Assembly (NCBI RefSeq): GCF_014646815.1
Contig: NZ_BMNZ01000012.1
Coordinates: 1 to 64,000 of the forward strand
DNA from: Terrabacter tumescens
Lineage (GTDB): Bacteria; Actinomycetota; Actinomycetes; Actinomycetales; Dermatophilaceae
DNA length: 64,000 bases
Direction: 5' to 3'
Below are positions 43,245 to 52,251 of this stretch, piece after piece. The notes under the pieces were generated by a model. It did no database searches. It was not told where the DNA came from and saw only the letters and a list, made by a program, of their open reading frames with translations. Each line of letters opens with the position of its first letter. The first letter of the stretch is position 1. The position numbers and the translations under genes are program-made.

Positions 43245-46200
43245 ATGTCTTCACGCCGTCTGCTCAGTGCCACGGCTGCCACCATCACGCTCCTGGCCGC
43301 AGGGTCGAGCGTTGCCGCCCAGGCGGCGTCCGTCACGTCCGCCGGCTTCAGCGGCGGAGCCGGCACCTACACCGCGCCCAACGGCACGGTCTACGCCAAG
43401 CAGGGCGCTGCCCTGACGCTGACGGTCAACACCGACGGGAACACGCGGTGCGTGGACGTCATCGACGGTAACGGTGACACCATCGCGACCAAGTCGGGCG
43501 GCAACAGCAATACCTGGACTTTCAGCGGATCGGCCTATCCATGGCTGACGGCGAGCACGGGCAGCGGAGTCGTGTCCTACACGACGAAGGCGTGGCGCAA
43601 TGTCAACGGCCAGGGCAAGTGCGTTGCCAACCAGAATGAGAACTTCGGCGTGCAGGCGGCCTCCTACACGCTCGACAACACAGCCCCGACAGCATCGGGG
43701 GTGGTCTCCCCGGCACCCAACGGCGCGGGCTGGAACAAGGCCGACGTCACGGTGACGTGGACCGGCTCAGACGGCGACGGCTCCGGCGTCAAGGCCGTCA
43801 GCCCCACCACGGATACGGTCAACACTGACGGCACCGTCACCAAGACAACCACCGTCACTGACAACGTCGGCAACATCGGCTCGGGCTCCGTCGTGGTCAA
43901 CCTCGACAAGACTGCCCCGACCATCGTCGGCTCCCGCACGCCGGCTGCGAACGCCAACGGCTGGAACAACACACCCGTCACCGTCTCGTTCACGCCGAGC
44001 GACGCCACCTCGGGCGTGAAGTCCTCGACGTCCCCCGTCACTCTGAGCCCGGACGGCGCGAACCAGTCGGTCACCGGCACGGTCACCGACAACGCCGACA
44101 ACACCGCGAGCACGACGGTCGGCGGTATCAACATCGACAAGGTCGCACCGACCCTCTCGGGCAAGCCGACGACCGACCCGAACAGTCAGGGCTGGTACAC
44201 GGGCGACGTCACCGTGGCGTGGACCGCGACCGACACCCTCTCGGGCACGACCAACCCGGCGAACAGCACCATCACCGGTGAGGGCGCTGCGCTGACCGCG
44301 AGCGCCACCGCGACGGACAAGGCCGGCAACTCGACGAACGCGCAGAGCGCAGCGGTCAAGATCGACCGCACGGCCCCGAACACCACGGTCACGGCTCCGC
44401 CGGCCTGGAACAAGAGCGACGTGACGCTGACCCTGGTCGCCAACGACGGCCTCTCGGGCGTCGACAAGACCTTCTACCAGCTGGACGGCGGCGCGCAGAC
44501 CGCCGGCACCAGCGTCCCGGTCACCGCCGAGGGCAACCACACACTGAAGTTCTGGAGCACCGACGTCGCCGGCAACACCGAGGCTACGAAGACGGTCAGC
44601 TTCGGCATCGACAAGACCTCGCCGACGATCGGTCACACCCAGGACCCGGCCGCGAACGGCGACGGCTGGAACAAGAGCGACGTCACGGTGACCTTCGCCT
44701 GCTCCGACTCGGTCTCCGGCATCGCGAGCTGCACCACGCCCCAGGCCGTCAGCACCGAGGGCGCGGCCCAGAAGGTCACGGGAACCGCCACGGACAACGC
44801 GGGCAACTCCGCGACCGACCCGGCCCTGGTCAGCATCGACAAGACCAAGCCCGCCATCACCGTCGACGCCCTCCCGACGCCGAACGCCAACGGCTGGTAC
44901 GGCGACGACGTCACCGCGACCTTCACCGCGAGCGACTCGCTCTCCGGCGTCAAGACCCAGGACAAGGCGCACACCTTCGGCGAGGGCGCGAACCAGACGG
45001 CCACTGCCACCGCCACCGACACCGCCGGCAACAGCGCCTCGGTCACCACAGGCAAGGTCAACGTCGACCAGACAGCCCCGACCATCACCGGCACGGTCGT
45101 CGGCACGCCGAACGCCAACGGCTGGTTCGCAGGGAACGTCACCGTCCACTGGACGTGTGACGACAACCTGTCCGGCGTCGTCGCCTGCCCCGTCGACACG
45201 GTCGTCTCGGGCGAGGGCTCCAACCGCTCCGCCTCCGCGTCGGTGACCGACCAGGCCGGCCACACGGCATACGCCATCGTCGACGGCATCAAGATCGACC
45301 GCACCGCCCCGAGCACCAAGGCGACCGGCGTGCCCGGCGGCTGGGTGAACGGCCCAGTGACCGTCGGACTCGCTGCCAGCGACAACCTCTCCGACATCGA
45401 CAGCACCTACTACGCGGTCGACGGCGCCCCGACGCCCACCAAGGGCAACAGCGTGACCGTCGGCGCCCAGGGCGTGCACACGGTGAGCTACTGGTCAGTG
45501 GACAACGCCGGCAACAAGGAGGACGCCGGGTCGTTCACCGTCAAGGTGGACCTGTCGTCCCCCAGCATCACGCCGAACCAGTCCCCGGGACCGAACACCC
45601 ACGGCTGGAACAACACCGGCGTCGCGGTCAGCTTCGCGTGCGAGGACCAGACCGACCTGTCCGGTCTCAAGGACTGCACGCCACCGGTGAACATGTCGAC
45701 CGACGGCAAGGCGCAGCAGGCGAAGGGCACGGCGACCGACAACGCCGGCAATAGCACTTCCGCGACAGCCACCGTCAACATCGACACGACGGCCCCGACC
45801 ATCATGGGCGGTCCGGATCGCGCTGCCAACCCCGCCGACTGGTACGACGACGACGTCACCGTCTCCTTCGACGGCAAGGACGGCCTGTCCGGCATCGAGA
45901 CCGTCACCGGCCCGCAGCGCCTCGGCGAGGGCGCGGACCAGTCGGTCGAGGGCACCGCCACCGACAACGCCGGCAACACGGCCGCCACGACAGTCAGCGG
46001 CATCAACATCGACAAGACGGCGCCGAACCTGAGCGCCGCCCCGACCGAGCTGCCGAACGGCGAGGGTTGGTACAACCGGAGCGTCACCCAGGTCTGGGCC
46101 GCCGACGACGTCCTCTCGGGCCTCGCGGGCGACGTGCCCCCGAACGCCGTCATCGAGACCGAGGGCAGGGGGCAGACCGTCTCCGCCACCATCTCGGACA

Positions 46201-49200
46201 GGGCCGGCAACACCACGTCGGCCACGAGCGCCCCGGTCAAGATCGACAAGACCGCGCCGAACACCGACGTCTCGGCCCCGAGCGGCTGGGTCAACAGCAG
46301 CGTCGATGTGACCCTGACGCCGCACGACGCCCTGTCCGGTGTGGCCGCGACGCACTACAGCCTCGACGGCGGCAGCGAGCAGACCGGCACCACCGTCAAG
46401 CTGGACTCCGAGGGGGCGCACACCCTCTCCTACTTCAGCACCGACCAGGCGGGCAACGTCGAGAAGGCGAAGACCGTCACGGTTCAGATCGACAAGAGCA
46501 ACCCGACCATCACCCACACGCTCTCCCCGGAGGCGAACAAGAACGGCTGGAACAACCTCGACGTCACCGTCACCTTCACCTGCGACGACCAGGTGAACCT
46601 GTCGGGCATCGCCAGCTGCACCGCTCCCCAGACGGTCACCAAGGAGGGCAAGGACCAGCCGGTCACCGGCACCGCCACGGACGAGGCCGGCAACACCGCG
46701 ACCGACCCGGCAACGGTGAGCCTGGACAAGACCAAGCCGACCATCACCGGCTCCCGGACCCCGGACGCCAACGACCTCGGCTGGAACTACACCGACGTCA
46801 AGGTGCACTTCAAGGGCGGAGACACCCTCTCGGGCATCGACAGCGTCACCGGCGACTCCACGCTGGGTGAGGGCGACGACCAGTCCGTGACGGGCACCGC
46901 GGTCGACGCGGCCGGCAATGATGCCACCGCAACCGTCAGCGACATCCGGGTCGACAAGACGGCACCGTCGCTGCGCGGCGAACCGACGTCCTCCCCCAAC
47001 ACGAAAGGCTGGTACCGCGGTGACGTCCGCGTCGCGTGGACGTCGTCCGACGAGCTGTCCGGCATCCCGGCTGGCGCAAGCCCGGCAGACACGCTGATCA
47101 CCGGAGAGGGCAAGGCCCTCATCGCATCGGCAAGCGTTACGGACCGGGCCGGCAACGAGGCCAAGGCGTCGAGCGCCGCGGTCAAGATCGACCGCCACGC
47201 CCCGGTCACCGGCGCCAACGCGCCGACAGGCTGGAACAACACCGCCGTCACGGTGAGTCTCGACGGGAGCGACGGGCTCTCGGGCCTCGACGCGACCTAC
47301 TACCAGGTCGACGGTCACGACGGCCTGAAGGGCACGTCTGTGACCATCAGCGCCGCGGGGATCCACACCCTGAAGTACTGGAGCGTTGACGAGGCTGGCA
47401 ACGTCGAGGAGGCCAAGTCCGCCACGGTCAAGATCGACCTCACCGAGCCGACCATCGGCCACACCGTCTCCCCGGCCCCGAACGTGAAGGGCTGGAACAA
47501 GACGCCGGTAACCGTCGCCTACACGTGCGACGACGACCTCTCCGGAGTGGCCAGCTGCCCGGACGACGCGAAGGTCTCGACCGACGGCCAGGACCAGGCA
47601 GTCCCCGGCACCGCTGTCGACAACGCAGGCAACACGCACGTCGACAACGCCACGGTCAGCATCGACACCGTCAAGCCCACCATCACCGGTGCGCCTGACC
47701 GAAAGGCGAACCTCAACGACTGGTATGCCGGGAACGTGACCGTCGGCTTCGGCTGCGACGACGATCGCTCGGGCATCGCGGACTGCTCCTCTCCCGTGAC
47801 TCTGGGTGAGGGCAGGGCACAGTCCGTCAAGGGCACCGCGACTGACGCGGCGGGCAACAGCGACAGCACCACCGTCGGGCCGATCAACATCGACAAGACG
47901 GCGCCGACGCTGAGCGGCGCTGCTACCACCGAGCCGAACCCGGGCACGGACGGCTGGTACAAGGACGACGTCACGATCCGGTGGACCGCTGCAGATGCCC
48001 TCTCGGGCCTCGACGGCGTGGCCCCCGCCGACAGCACCATCGACGGTGAGGGAACCGGCCTCACTGCCGGCACCTCGGTCCGTGACCTCGCCGGCAACGA
48101 GACCTCCGCAAAGAGCGCCCCGGTCCAGATCGACCGCCACGCCCCGAGCACCACGGTCTCCGGCATCTCGGACTGGAGCAACAGTGCCGTCACGGTGAAG
48201 CTCACCGCGGGGGACAACCTGTCCGGTGTCGCCGCGACGCACTTCCAGCTCGACAAGGACCCCGTCGGTACCGGCACCAGCGTCAGGATCGACACCGAGG
48301 GCGTTCACACCCTCCAGGTGTGGAGCGTGGACGTCGCCGGCAACGTCGAGGCGCAGCAGAACGTGACCGTCAAGATCGACAAGACGGCGCCCGGTATCAG
48401 CCACAAGCAGGCACCGGCGGCCAACTCGCGCAGCTGGAACAACAGCGACGTGACGGTGACCTTCACCTGCACCGACAGCGGATCCGGCATTGCCAGCTGC
48501 ACGGCCCCCGTCACCAAGGGTGAGGGCGTGGCGCAGAAGGTCGAGGGCAAGGCCACCGACAAGGCTGGCAACTCGGCCACCGACCAGACCACTGTCAACG
48601 TCGACAAGTCCAAGCCCACCCTCACCGGCAGCCTGTCGGCCGAGGCAAACGCCAGGGGCTGGTTCAAGGCGGACGTCACCGCGACGTTCACCTGCGCTGA
48701 CCAGGACGGCCTTTCCGGCGTCCTGTCCTGCCCCGCCGCCAAGACGCTGGGCGAGGGCGAGAACCAGAGCGCCGGTGGCACCGCCACCGACGCCGCGGAC
48801 AACCCCAGCGACACCTTCGCCATCACCGGCATCAACGTCGACAAGACCGACCCCACCCTGAGCGGCGCCGCCACCAGCGGCCCGAACGACAACGGCTGGT
48901 ACGGGGGCGACGTCACCGTGACGTGGACCGCCGCCGACGCCCTCTCGGGCATCGACGGAGCCGCTCCGGCCAACAGCACGATCACCAGCGAGGGCGACGC
49001 CCTGTCGACCAGCGCCTCGGTGAGCGACAAGGCCGGCAACACGGCGAGCGCCACGGTCAAGGGCATCAAGATCGACCGGCACGCCCCGAGCACAGACGCC
49101 GCCGCACCCAGCAACTGGCAGAGTGCCGACGTCACGGTGAAGCTCAGCGCGACCGACAACCTGTCGGGCGTGGCGGGCACGTACTACACGGTCGACGGCG

Positions 49201-50156
49201 GCGCGCAGCAGGCCGGCAACACGGTCAGCGTCACCAGCGAGGGCACCCACCAGGTCGCCTTCTGGAGCGTCGACAAGGCCGGCAACGCCGAGACGGCCAC
49301 GACAGTGACGGTCCTCGTCGACAAGACGGCGCCGACGATCACCGGCAAGGCGACCACGAGCCCGAACGCGGCTGGCTGGTACAACGCTCCAGTGACCGTG
49401 CACTTCGACTGCAAGGACGCGGTCAGCGGCATCGCCAACTGCCAGCCCGACGTGACGCTCTCGGCCCAGGGCACGAACACGGCCACGGGCACGGCAGTCG
49501 ACAACGCCGGCAACAAGGGCGCGACCACCGTCGGCGGGATCAACATCGACACCGTCGCACCAGTCGTCACCATCGGCGGGGTCACGGACGGAGCTAAGTA
49601 CACCCTCGGCGCCGTCCCGGCTGCCACGGCAAACGCCACGGACGCGACGAGCGGGGTCGTGGGTTCACCGACGGTCACCAAGACCGGCGGCATGGCCAAC
49701 GGCGTGGGCACCTTCACCTACACGGCGACGGCCACCGACAAGGCGGGCAACGTGGGAACGGTGAAGGCGACCTACACGGTGGTCTACGGCTACGGCACCA
49801 CGCTGTTCCTCCAGCCGGTCAACGACACTGCGCACCAGACGGGCCTGGCCACCAGCGTCTTCAACGCCGGCCAGAACATCCCGATGAAGTTCCAGCTCAA
49901 GAACGCCGCTGGTCAGGTCATCCAGGCCGGCAGCGCTCCGAAGTGGCTGAACCCGGTCAAGGGCGGGGCCACGTCCGCAGCGGTCAACGAGTCGGCCTAC
50001 ACGGCCGCAGAGACGGTGGGCGGGACGTACAGCTGGGACGGCGCGCAGTACCAGTACAACTGGAAGACCGACAAGACCATGGCCGGCAGCTACTGGCGGG
50101 TGGGTGTGAGCCTCGACGACGGCCAGACCTACTACGTCAACATCGGTCTCCGATGA
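43245..50156 (+). CDS. Giant secreted surface protein of six four-module Ig-like super-repeats with C-terminal PxKF domain
   Basis: About 2303 aa. Residues 1-28 are a signal peptide (LLAAGSSVAAQA-A). A unique domain of about 150 residues follows, then one partial module, then six super-repeats of 311-315 residues whose starting linkers ((I/L/V)D.(T/S/V).P) fall at bases 43902, 44835, 45780, 46722, 47661, 48600, ending at 49545. Each super-repeat is A (GxW(Y/N)..DVTVxF), B (WYxGDVxVxWTAxDxLSG), C (YYxxDGG...GxHTLxYWSxDxAGN) and D (GWNxxDVTVTFTCxDxxSGI), about 78 residues each; C resembles OmpL47-type modules. D modules and some A modules have a Cys pair. The end (IPMKFQLKNAAGQVI ... SYWRVGVSLDDGQTYYVNIG) is a PxKF domain. 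No LPXTG or transmembrane anchor is seen. ATG 43245 follows GGGGAGGA. It is likely a stalk-like adhesin. Confidence 0.9.
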   Translation: MSSRRLLSATAATITLLAAGSSVAAQAASVTSAGFSGGAGTYTAPNGTVYAKQGAALTLTVNTDGNTRCVDVIDGNGDTIATKSGGNSNTWTFSGSAYPWLTASTGSGVVSYTTKAWRNVNGQGKCVANQNENFGVQAASYTLDNTAPTASGVVSPAPNGAGWNKADVTVTWTGSDGDGSGVKAVSPTTDTVNTDGTVTKTTTVTDNVGNIGSGSVVVNLDKTAPTIVGSRTPAANANGWNNTPVTVSFTPSDATSGVKSSTSPVTLSPDGANQSVTGTVTDNADNTASTTVGGINIDKVAPTLSGKPTTDPNSQGWYTGDVTVAWTATDTLSGTTNPANSTITGEGAALTASATATDKAGNSTNAQSAAVKIDRTAPNTTVTAPPAWNKSDVTLTLVANDGLSGVDKTFYQLDGGAQTAGTSVPVTAEGNHTLKFWSTDVAGNTEATKTVSFGIDKTSPTIGHTQDPAANGDGWNKSDVTVTFACSDSVSGIASCTTPQAVSTEGAAQKVTGTATDNAGNSATDPALVSIDKTKPAITVDALPTPNANGWYGDDVTATFTASDSLSGVKTQDKAHTFGEGANQTATATATDTAGNSASVTTGKVNVDQTAPTITGTVVGTPNANGWFAGNVTVHWTCDDNLSGVVACPVDTVVSGEGSNRSASASVTDQAGHTAYAIVDGIKIDRTAPSTKATGVPGGWVNGPVTVGLAASDNLSDIDSTYYAVDGAPTPTKGNSVTVGAQGVHTVSYWSVDNAGNKEDAGSFTVKVDLSSPSITPNQSPGPNTHGWNNTGVAVSFACEDQTDLSGLKDCTPPVNMSTDGKAQQAKGTATDNAGNSTSATATVNIDTTAPTIMGGPDRAANPADWYDDDVTVSFDGKDGLSGIETVTGPQRLGEGADQSVEGTATDNAGNTAATTVSGINIDKTAPNLSAAPTELPNGEGWYNRSVTQVWAADDVLSGLAGDVPPNAVIETEGRGQTVSATISDRAGNTTSATSAPVKIDKTAPNTDVSAPSGWVNSSVDVTLTPHDALSGVAATHYSLDGGSEQTGTTVKLDSEGAHTLSYFSTDQAGNVEKAKTVTVQIDKSNPTITHTLSPEANKNGWNNLDVTVTFTCDDQVNLSGIASCTAPQTVTKEGKDQPVTGTATDEAGNTATDPATVSLDKTKPTITGSRTPDANDLGWNYTDVKVHFKGGDTLSGIDSVTGDSTLGEGDDQSVTGTAVDAAGNDATATVSDIRVDKTAPSLRGEPTSSPNTKGWYRGDVRVAWTSSDELSGIPAGASPADTLITGEGKALIASASVTDRAGNEAKASSAAVKIDRHAPVTGANAPTGWNNTAVTVSLDGSDGLSGLDATYYQVDGHDGLKGTSVTISAAGIHTLKYWSVDEAGNVEEAKSATVKIDLTEPTIGHTVSPAPNVKGWNKTPVTVAYTCDDDLSGVASCPDDAKVSTDGQDQAVPGTAVDNAGNTHVDNATVSIDTVKPTITGAPDRKANLNDWYAGNVTVGFGCDDDRSGIADCSSPVTLGEGRAQSVKGTATDAAGNSDSTTVGPINIDKTAPTLSGAATTEPNPGTDGWYKDDVTIRWTAADALSGLDGVAPADSTIDGEGTGLTAGTSVRDLAGNETSAKSAPVQIDRHAPSTTVSGISDWSNSAVTVKLTAGDNLSGVAATHFQLDKDPVGTGTSVRIDTEGVHTLQVWSVDVAGNVEAQQNVTVKIDKTAPGISHKQAPAANSRSWNNSDVTVTFTCTDSGSGIASCTAPVTKGEGVAQKVEGKATDKAGNSATDQTTVNVDKSKPTLTGSLSAEANARGWFKADVTATFTCADQDGLSGVLSCPAAKTLGEGENQSAGGTATDAADNPSDTFAITGINVDKTDPTLSGAATSGPNDNGWYGGDVTVTWTAADALSGIDGAAPANSTITSEGDALSTSASVSDKAGNTASATVKGIKIDRHAPSTDAAAPSNWQSADVTVKLSATDNLSGVAGTYYTVDGGAQQAGNTVSVTSEGTHQVAFWSVDKAGNAETATTVTVLVDKTAPTITGKATTSPNAAGWYNAPVTVHFDCKDAVSGIANCQPDVTLSAQGTNTATGTAVDNAGNKGATTVGGINIDTVAPVVTIGGVTDGAKYTLGAVPAATANATDATSGVVGSPTVTKTGGMANGVGTFTYTATATDKAGNVGTVKATYTVVYGYGTTLFLQPVNDTAHQTGLATSVFNAGQNIPMKFQLKNAAGQVIQAGSAPKWLNPVKGGATSAAVNESAYTAAETVGGTYSWDGAQYQYNWKTDKTMAGSYWRVGVSLDDGQTYYVNIGLR
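43902..49544 (+). repeat. Six tandem in-frame repeats of about 940 bp
   Basis: Repeat starts at 43902, 44835, 45780, 46722, 47661 and 48600, with lengths 933, 945, 942, 939, 939 and 945 bp. Each encodes four distinct modules in the same order. Copies are clearly related but diverged, not identical. Confidence 0.85.
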
Positions 50157-50171
50157 GCTGACGGTCAACCG

Positions 50172-50209
50172 AGAGCGGGCGCACCACGAGTTGACGGTGC
50201 GCCCGCTCT
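50172..50209. terminator. Strong bidirectional terminator
   Basis: GAGCGGGCGCACC (50173-50185) and GGTGCGCCCGCTC (50196-50208) form a perfect 13-bp stem, extended by one A-T pair, with a 10-nt loop and TTCTGTCT after it. It lies between the giant gene and the convergent kinase gene. Confidence 0.85.
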
Positions 50210-50256
50210 TCTGTCTCCGCACCGTCGAGCCCAGGACCCTTGGCCCCGTGCGGTCC

Positions 50257-51519
50257 TCAGCGCTCGACGGCAGCCGGCAGGAGCAGGGTGAAGGTCGCTC
50301 CCCCACCGGGCGTCTCGGCGACCCCGAGCCGGCCGCCGTGCGAGCGGACGATCTGGGTCACGAGCGCGAGCCCGAGGCCGACGCGTCGACCGCCGGATGC
50401 CCCGTCGCCGCGGGAGAAGCGCCGGCTCAGCCGTTCGACGTCCTCGACGTCGACGCCATGGCCGTGGTCGACGACGTCGACCCGCACCTCGCCGCCCGCC
50501 ATCGACGACCGCACCTCCACCTGGGACCCCTTGTCGGAGTGCGAGATCGCGTTGTCGACAAGAGCCAGCACCGACCGTCGCAGGCTCGGACCGACGCCGT
50601 CCACGACGCACGAGCCGCCACCACCCGCAGCACCAGCGCTCTCGTCGACGAGCGTCACGCCGCGCTCGGCGGCATACGGCCTCAGCGATGTAACAACCTC
50701 GGACGCGAGCGCCCCTAGGTCGACCCGCTCGGCTACCTCGTCGACGTGCTCGAGCTGCGCCGAGAGCAGCAGGTCCGAGACGACGTCGGCCATGGCCTGG
50801 GTGTCGTGGACGAGCTGGTCGACCTCGGCCAGGCGGCGCGCGGCCACCGTCCCGTCTCCCCCGCCGACGGCATCGGCCGCGACGTGCCGGCGCAGCAGCT
50901 GCGCGCGCGTGCTGATGACGGCGAGAGGCGTGCGCAGCTCGTGCGAGGCGTCGGCGACGAACTGTCGCTGCAGCTCCATCGCCTCGCCGAGCGGCCGGAC
51001 GGCCCGGCGCCCCGCGAGCAGGCCTGTCAGCGCGGCGAGCAGCACGCCCACCACGCCCGCGGCGATCGTCGACACGAGCAGCCGCTGCTCCTCACCGGTG
51101 TGCAGCCGGATGTCATAGACGGCGACGTACGTGACGCCGTCGCGCTGGTCGGCCCACGCGGGCCACGACCGCCCGTCGGCGGTGAGGCTCGTCTGCCCGG
51201 TGACGTCGGGACCGACCCCCAGCGCGGCCGCAGCAAGGTCGGCCGGCATCGAGCGGGTCACCTCGTGACCGGACTCCGTCAGCTTGACCAGCCACGTGCC
51301 GGGCGGCGCGTCGACGACGTCGTCGGCCGTCCGCGCCGCCGTCTCGGTGCGCCCGCGGATCTCACCCAGCTGCTGCCGGTCGAAGAGCACGGCAGTGCCG
51401 ATGATGGCGAGCAGCACGACGAGCGCCGTCGTCGCGCCGACCCGTAGCGCCACCGACCGCGACGCCTGCCGCAGCGGATCCGCTTCAGCCCGAAACCGAT
51501 CCGTCCAGGGCCACCTCAC
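50257..51519 (-). CDS. OmpR/PhoR-type sensor histidine kinase
   Basis: 420 aa. Two membrane segments (about residues 25-46 and 149-172) flank an extracytoplasmic sensor of about 100 residues. A short HAMP-like region leads to HisKA (FVADASHELRTPLAVISTRA, His193) and HATPase motifs LALVDNAISHSD, VVDHGHGVD, RFSRGDG and VGLGLALVTQIV. GTG 51519 overlaps the response-regulator stop. Signal unknown; divergent redox genes suggest a redox or metal cue. Confidence 0.9.
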   Translation of the reverse strand: MRWPWTDRFRAEADPLRQASRSVALRVGATTALVVLLAIIGTAVLFDRQQLGEIRGRTETAARTADDVVDAPPGTWLVKLTESGHEVTRSMPADLAAAALGVGPDVTGQTSLTADGRSWPAWADQRDGVTYVAVYDIRLHTGEEQRLLVSTIAAGVVGVLLAALTGLLAGRRAVRPLGEAMELQRQFVADASHELRTPLAVISTRAQLLRRHVAADAVGGGDGTVAARRLAEVDQLVHDTQAMADVVSDLLLSAQLEHVDEVAERVDLGALASEVVTSLRPYAAERGVTLVDESAGAAGGGGSCVVDGVGPSLRRSVLALVDNAISHSDKGSQVEVRSSMAGGEVRVDVVDHGHGVDVEDVERLSRRFSRGDGASGGRRVGLGLALVTQIVRSHGGRLGVAETPGGGATFTLLLPAAVER

Positions 51520-52190
51520 GACGAGGCACCGAGGCGGTAACCCACGCCGTGCACCGTGTCGATGACCGACTTCCCGAGCTTGCGGCGCAGGTAGTAGACG
51601 TACGTGTCGACGGCACCGAGCGTGTCGGCGTTGTCGAAGGCCGCATCGAGCAGCTCGTCCCGCGTGAAGACCCGCGTCGGGCGGCGCGCCAGCACCTCCA
51701 GCAGCCGCGCCTCACGCCCCGAGAGCATGACCTCGCCGTCGTCACCGACGAGCCGCTGCTCCCCGACGACGAGCCGTCGCGACCCGACGACGAGCTCCCC
51801 CGCAGCCCCACCCACCGGCCGCAGCAGCGCCCGCAGCCGCGCGAGCACCTCCTCGACGTCGAACGGCTTGACGACGTAGTCCTGCGCCCCCGCGTCGAGC
51901 CCCTCGACCCGGTCCGCCACGGTCCCCCGCGCGGTGAGGAAGAGCACCGGCGCCGCCATCCCCCGCGAGCGCAGCCGCGTCACCAGGTCGACGCCCTCGA
52001 TCCCCGGCAGGCCACGGTCGACGACGAGCACGTCCCACTCGTCGACCAGGCCACGGTGCAGGCCGGCCTGTCCGTCGCGAACGGCCGTCACGGCATACCC
52101 CTCCTCGTCGAGCAGCTCGGCGAGCATCTGCGACAGGTCGGGGTCGTCCTCGACGAGCAGCAGCCGCGGGCGCAGCGACGGAACGGTCAT
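51516..52190 (-). CDS. OmpR/PhoB-type response regulator
   Basis: 224 aa. Receiver domain with VEDD, phospho-acceptor Asp58 in LVVDRGLPG, Thr in LFLTARG and Lys in VVKPFD; C-terminal winged helix ending in AVDTYVYYLRRKLGKSVIDT and VHGVGYRL. ATG 52190 has AAGGAG at 9-nt spacing, which favours it over ATG 52217. The gene is divergent from the flavocytochrome gene, with about 60 bp between them, so it probably regulates that pair. Confidence 0.92.
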   Translation of the reverse strand: MTVPSLRPRLLLVEDDPDLSQMLAELLDEEGYAVTAVRDGQAGLHRGLVDEWDVLVVDRGLPGIEGVDLVTRLRSRGMAAPVLFLTARGTVADRVEGLDAGAQDYVVKPFDVEEVLARLRALLRPVGGAAGELVVGSRRLVVGEQRLVGDDGEVMLSGREARLLEVLARRPTRVFTRDELLDAAFDNADTLGAVDTYVYYLRRKLGKSVIDTVHGVGYRLGASS

Positions 52191-52251
52191 GCCGCAACTC
52201 TCCTTCGCACGTCTCATAACTTTCTGAGATCACCTGAGCACCATCGTCTAT

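Noticed and set aside
45495-49403. Very long minus-strand open frame (about 1300 codons) opposite the giant gene
   Set aside because: It is a reverse-strand shadow of the GC-rich repeats. Its translation is a monotonous Arg/Gly/Val/Asp mix without domains, and the plus-strand reading has signal peptide, modules and PxKF domain.
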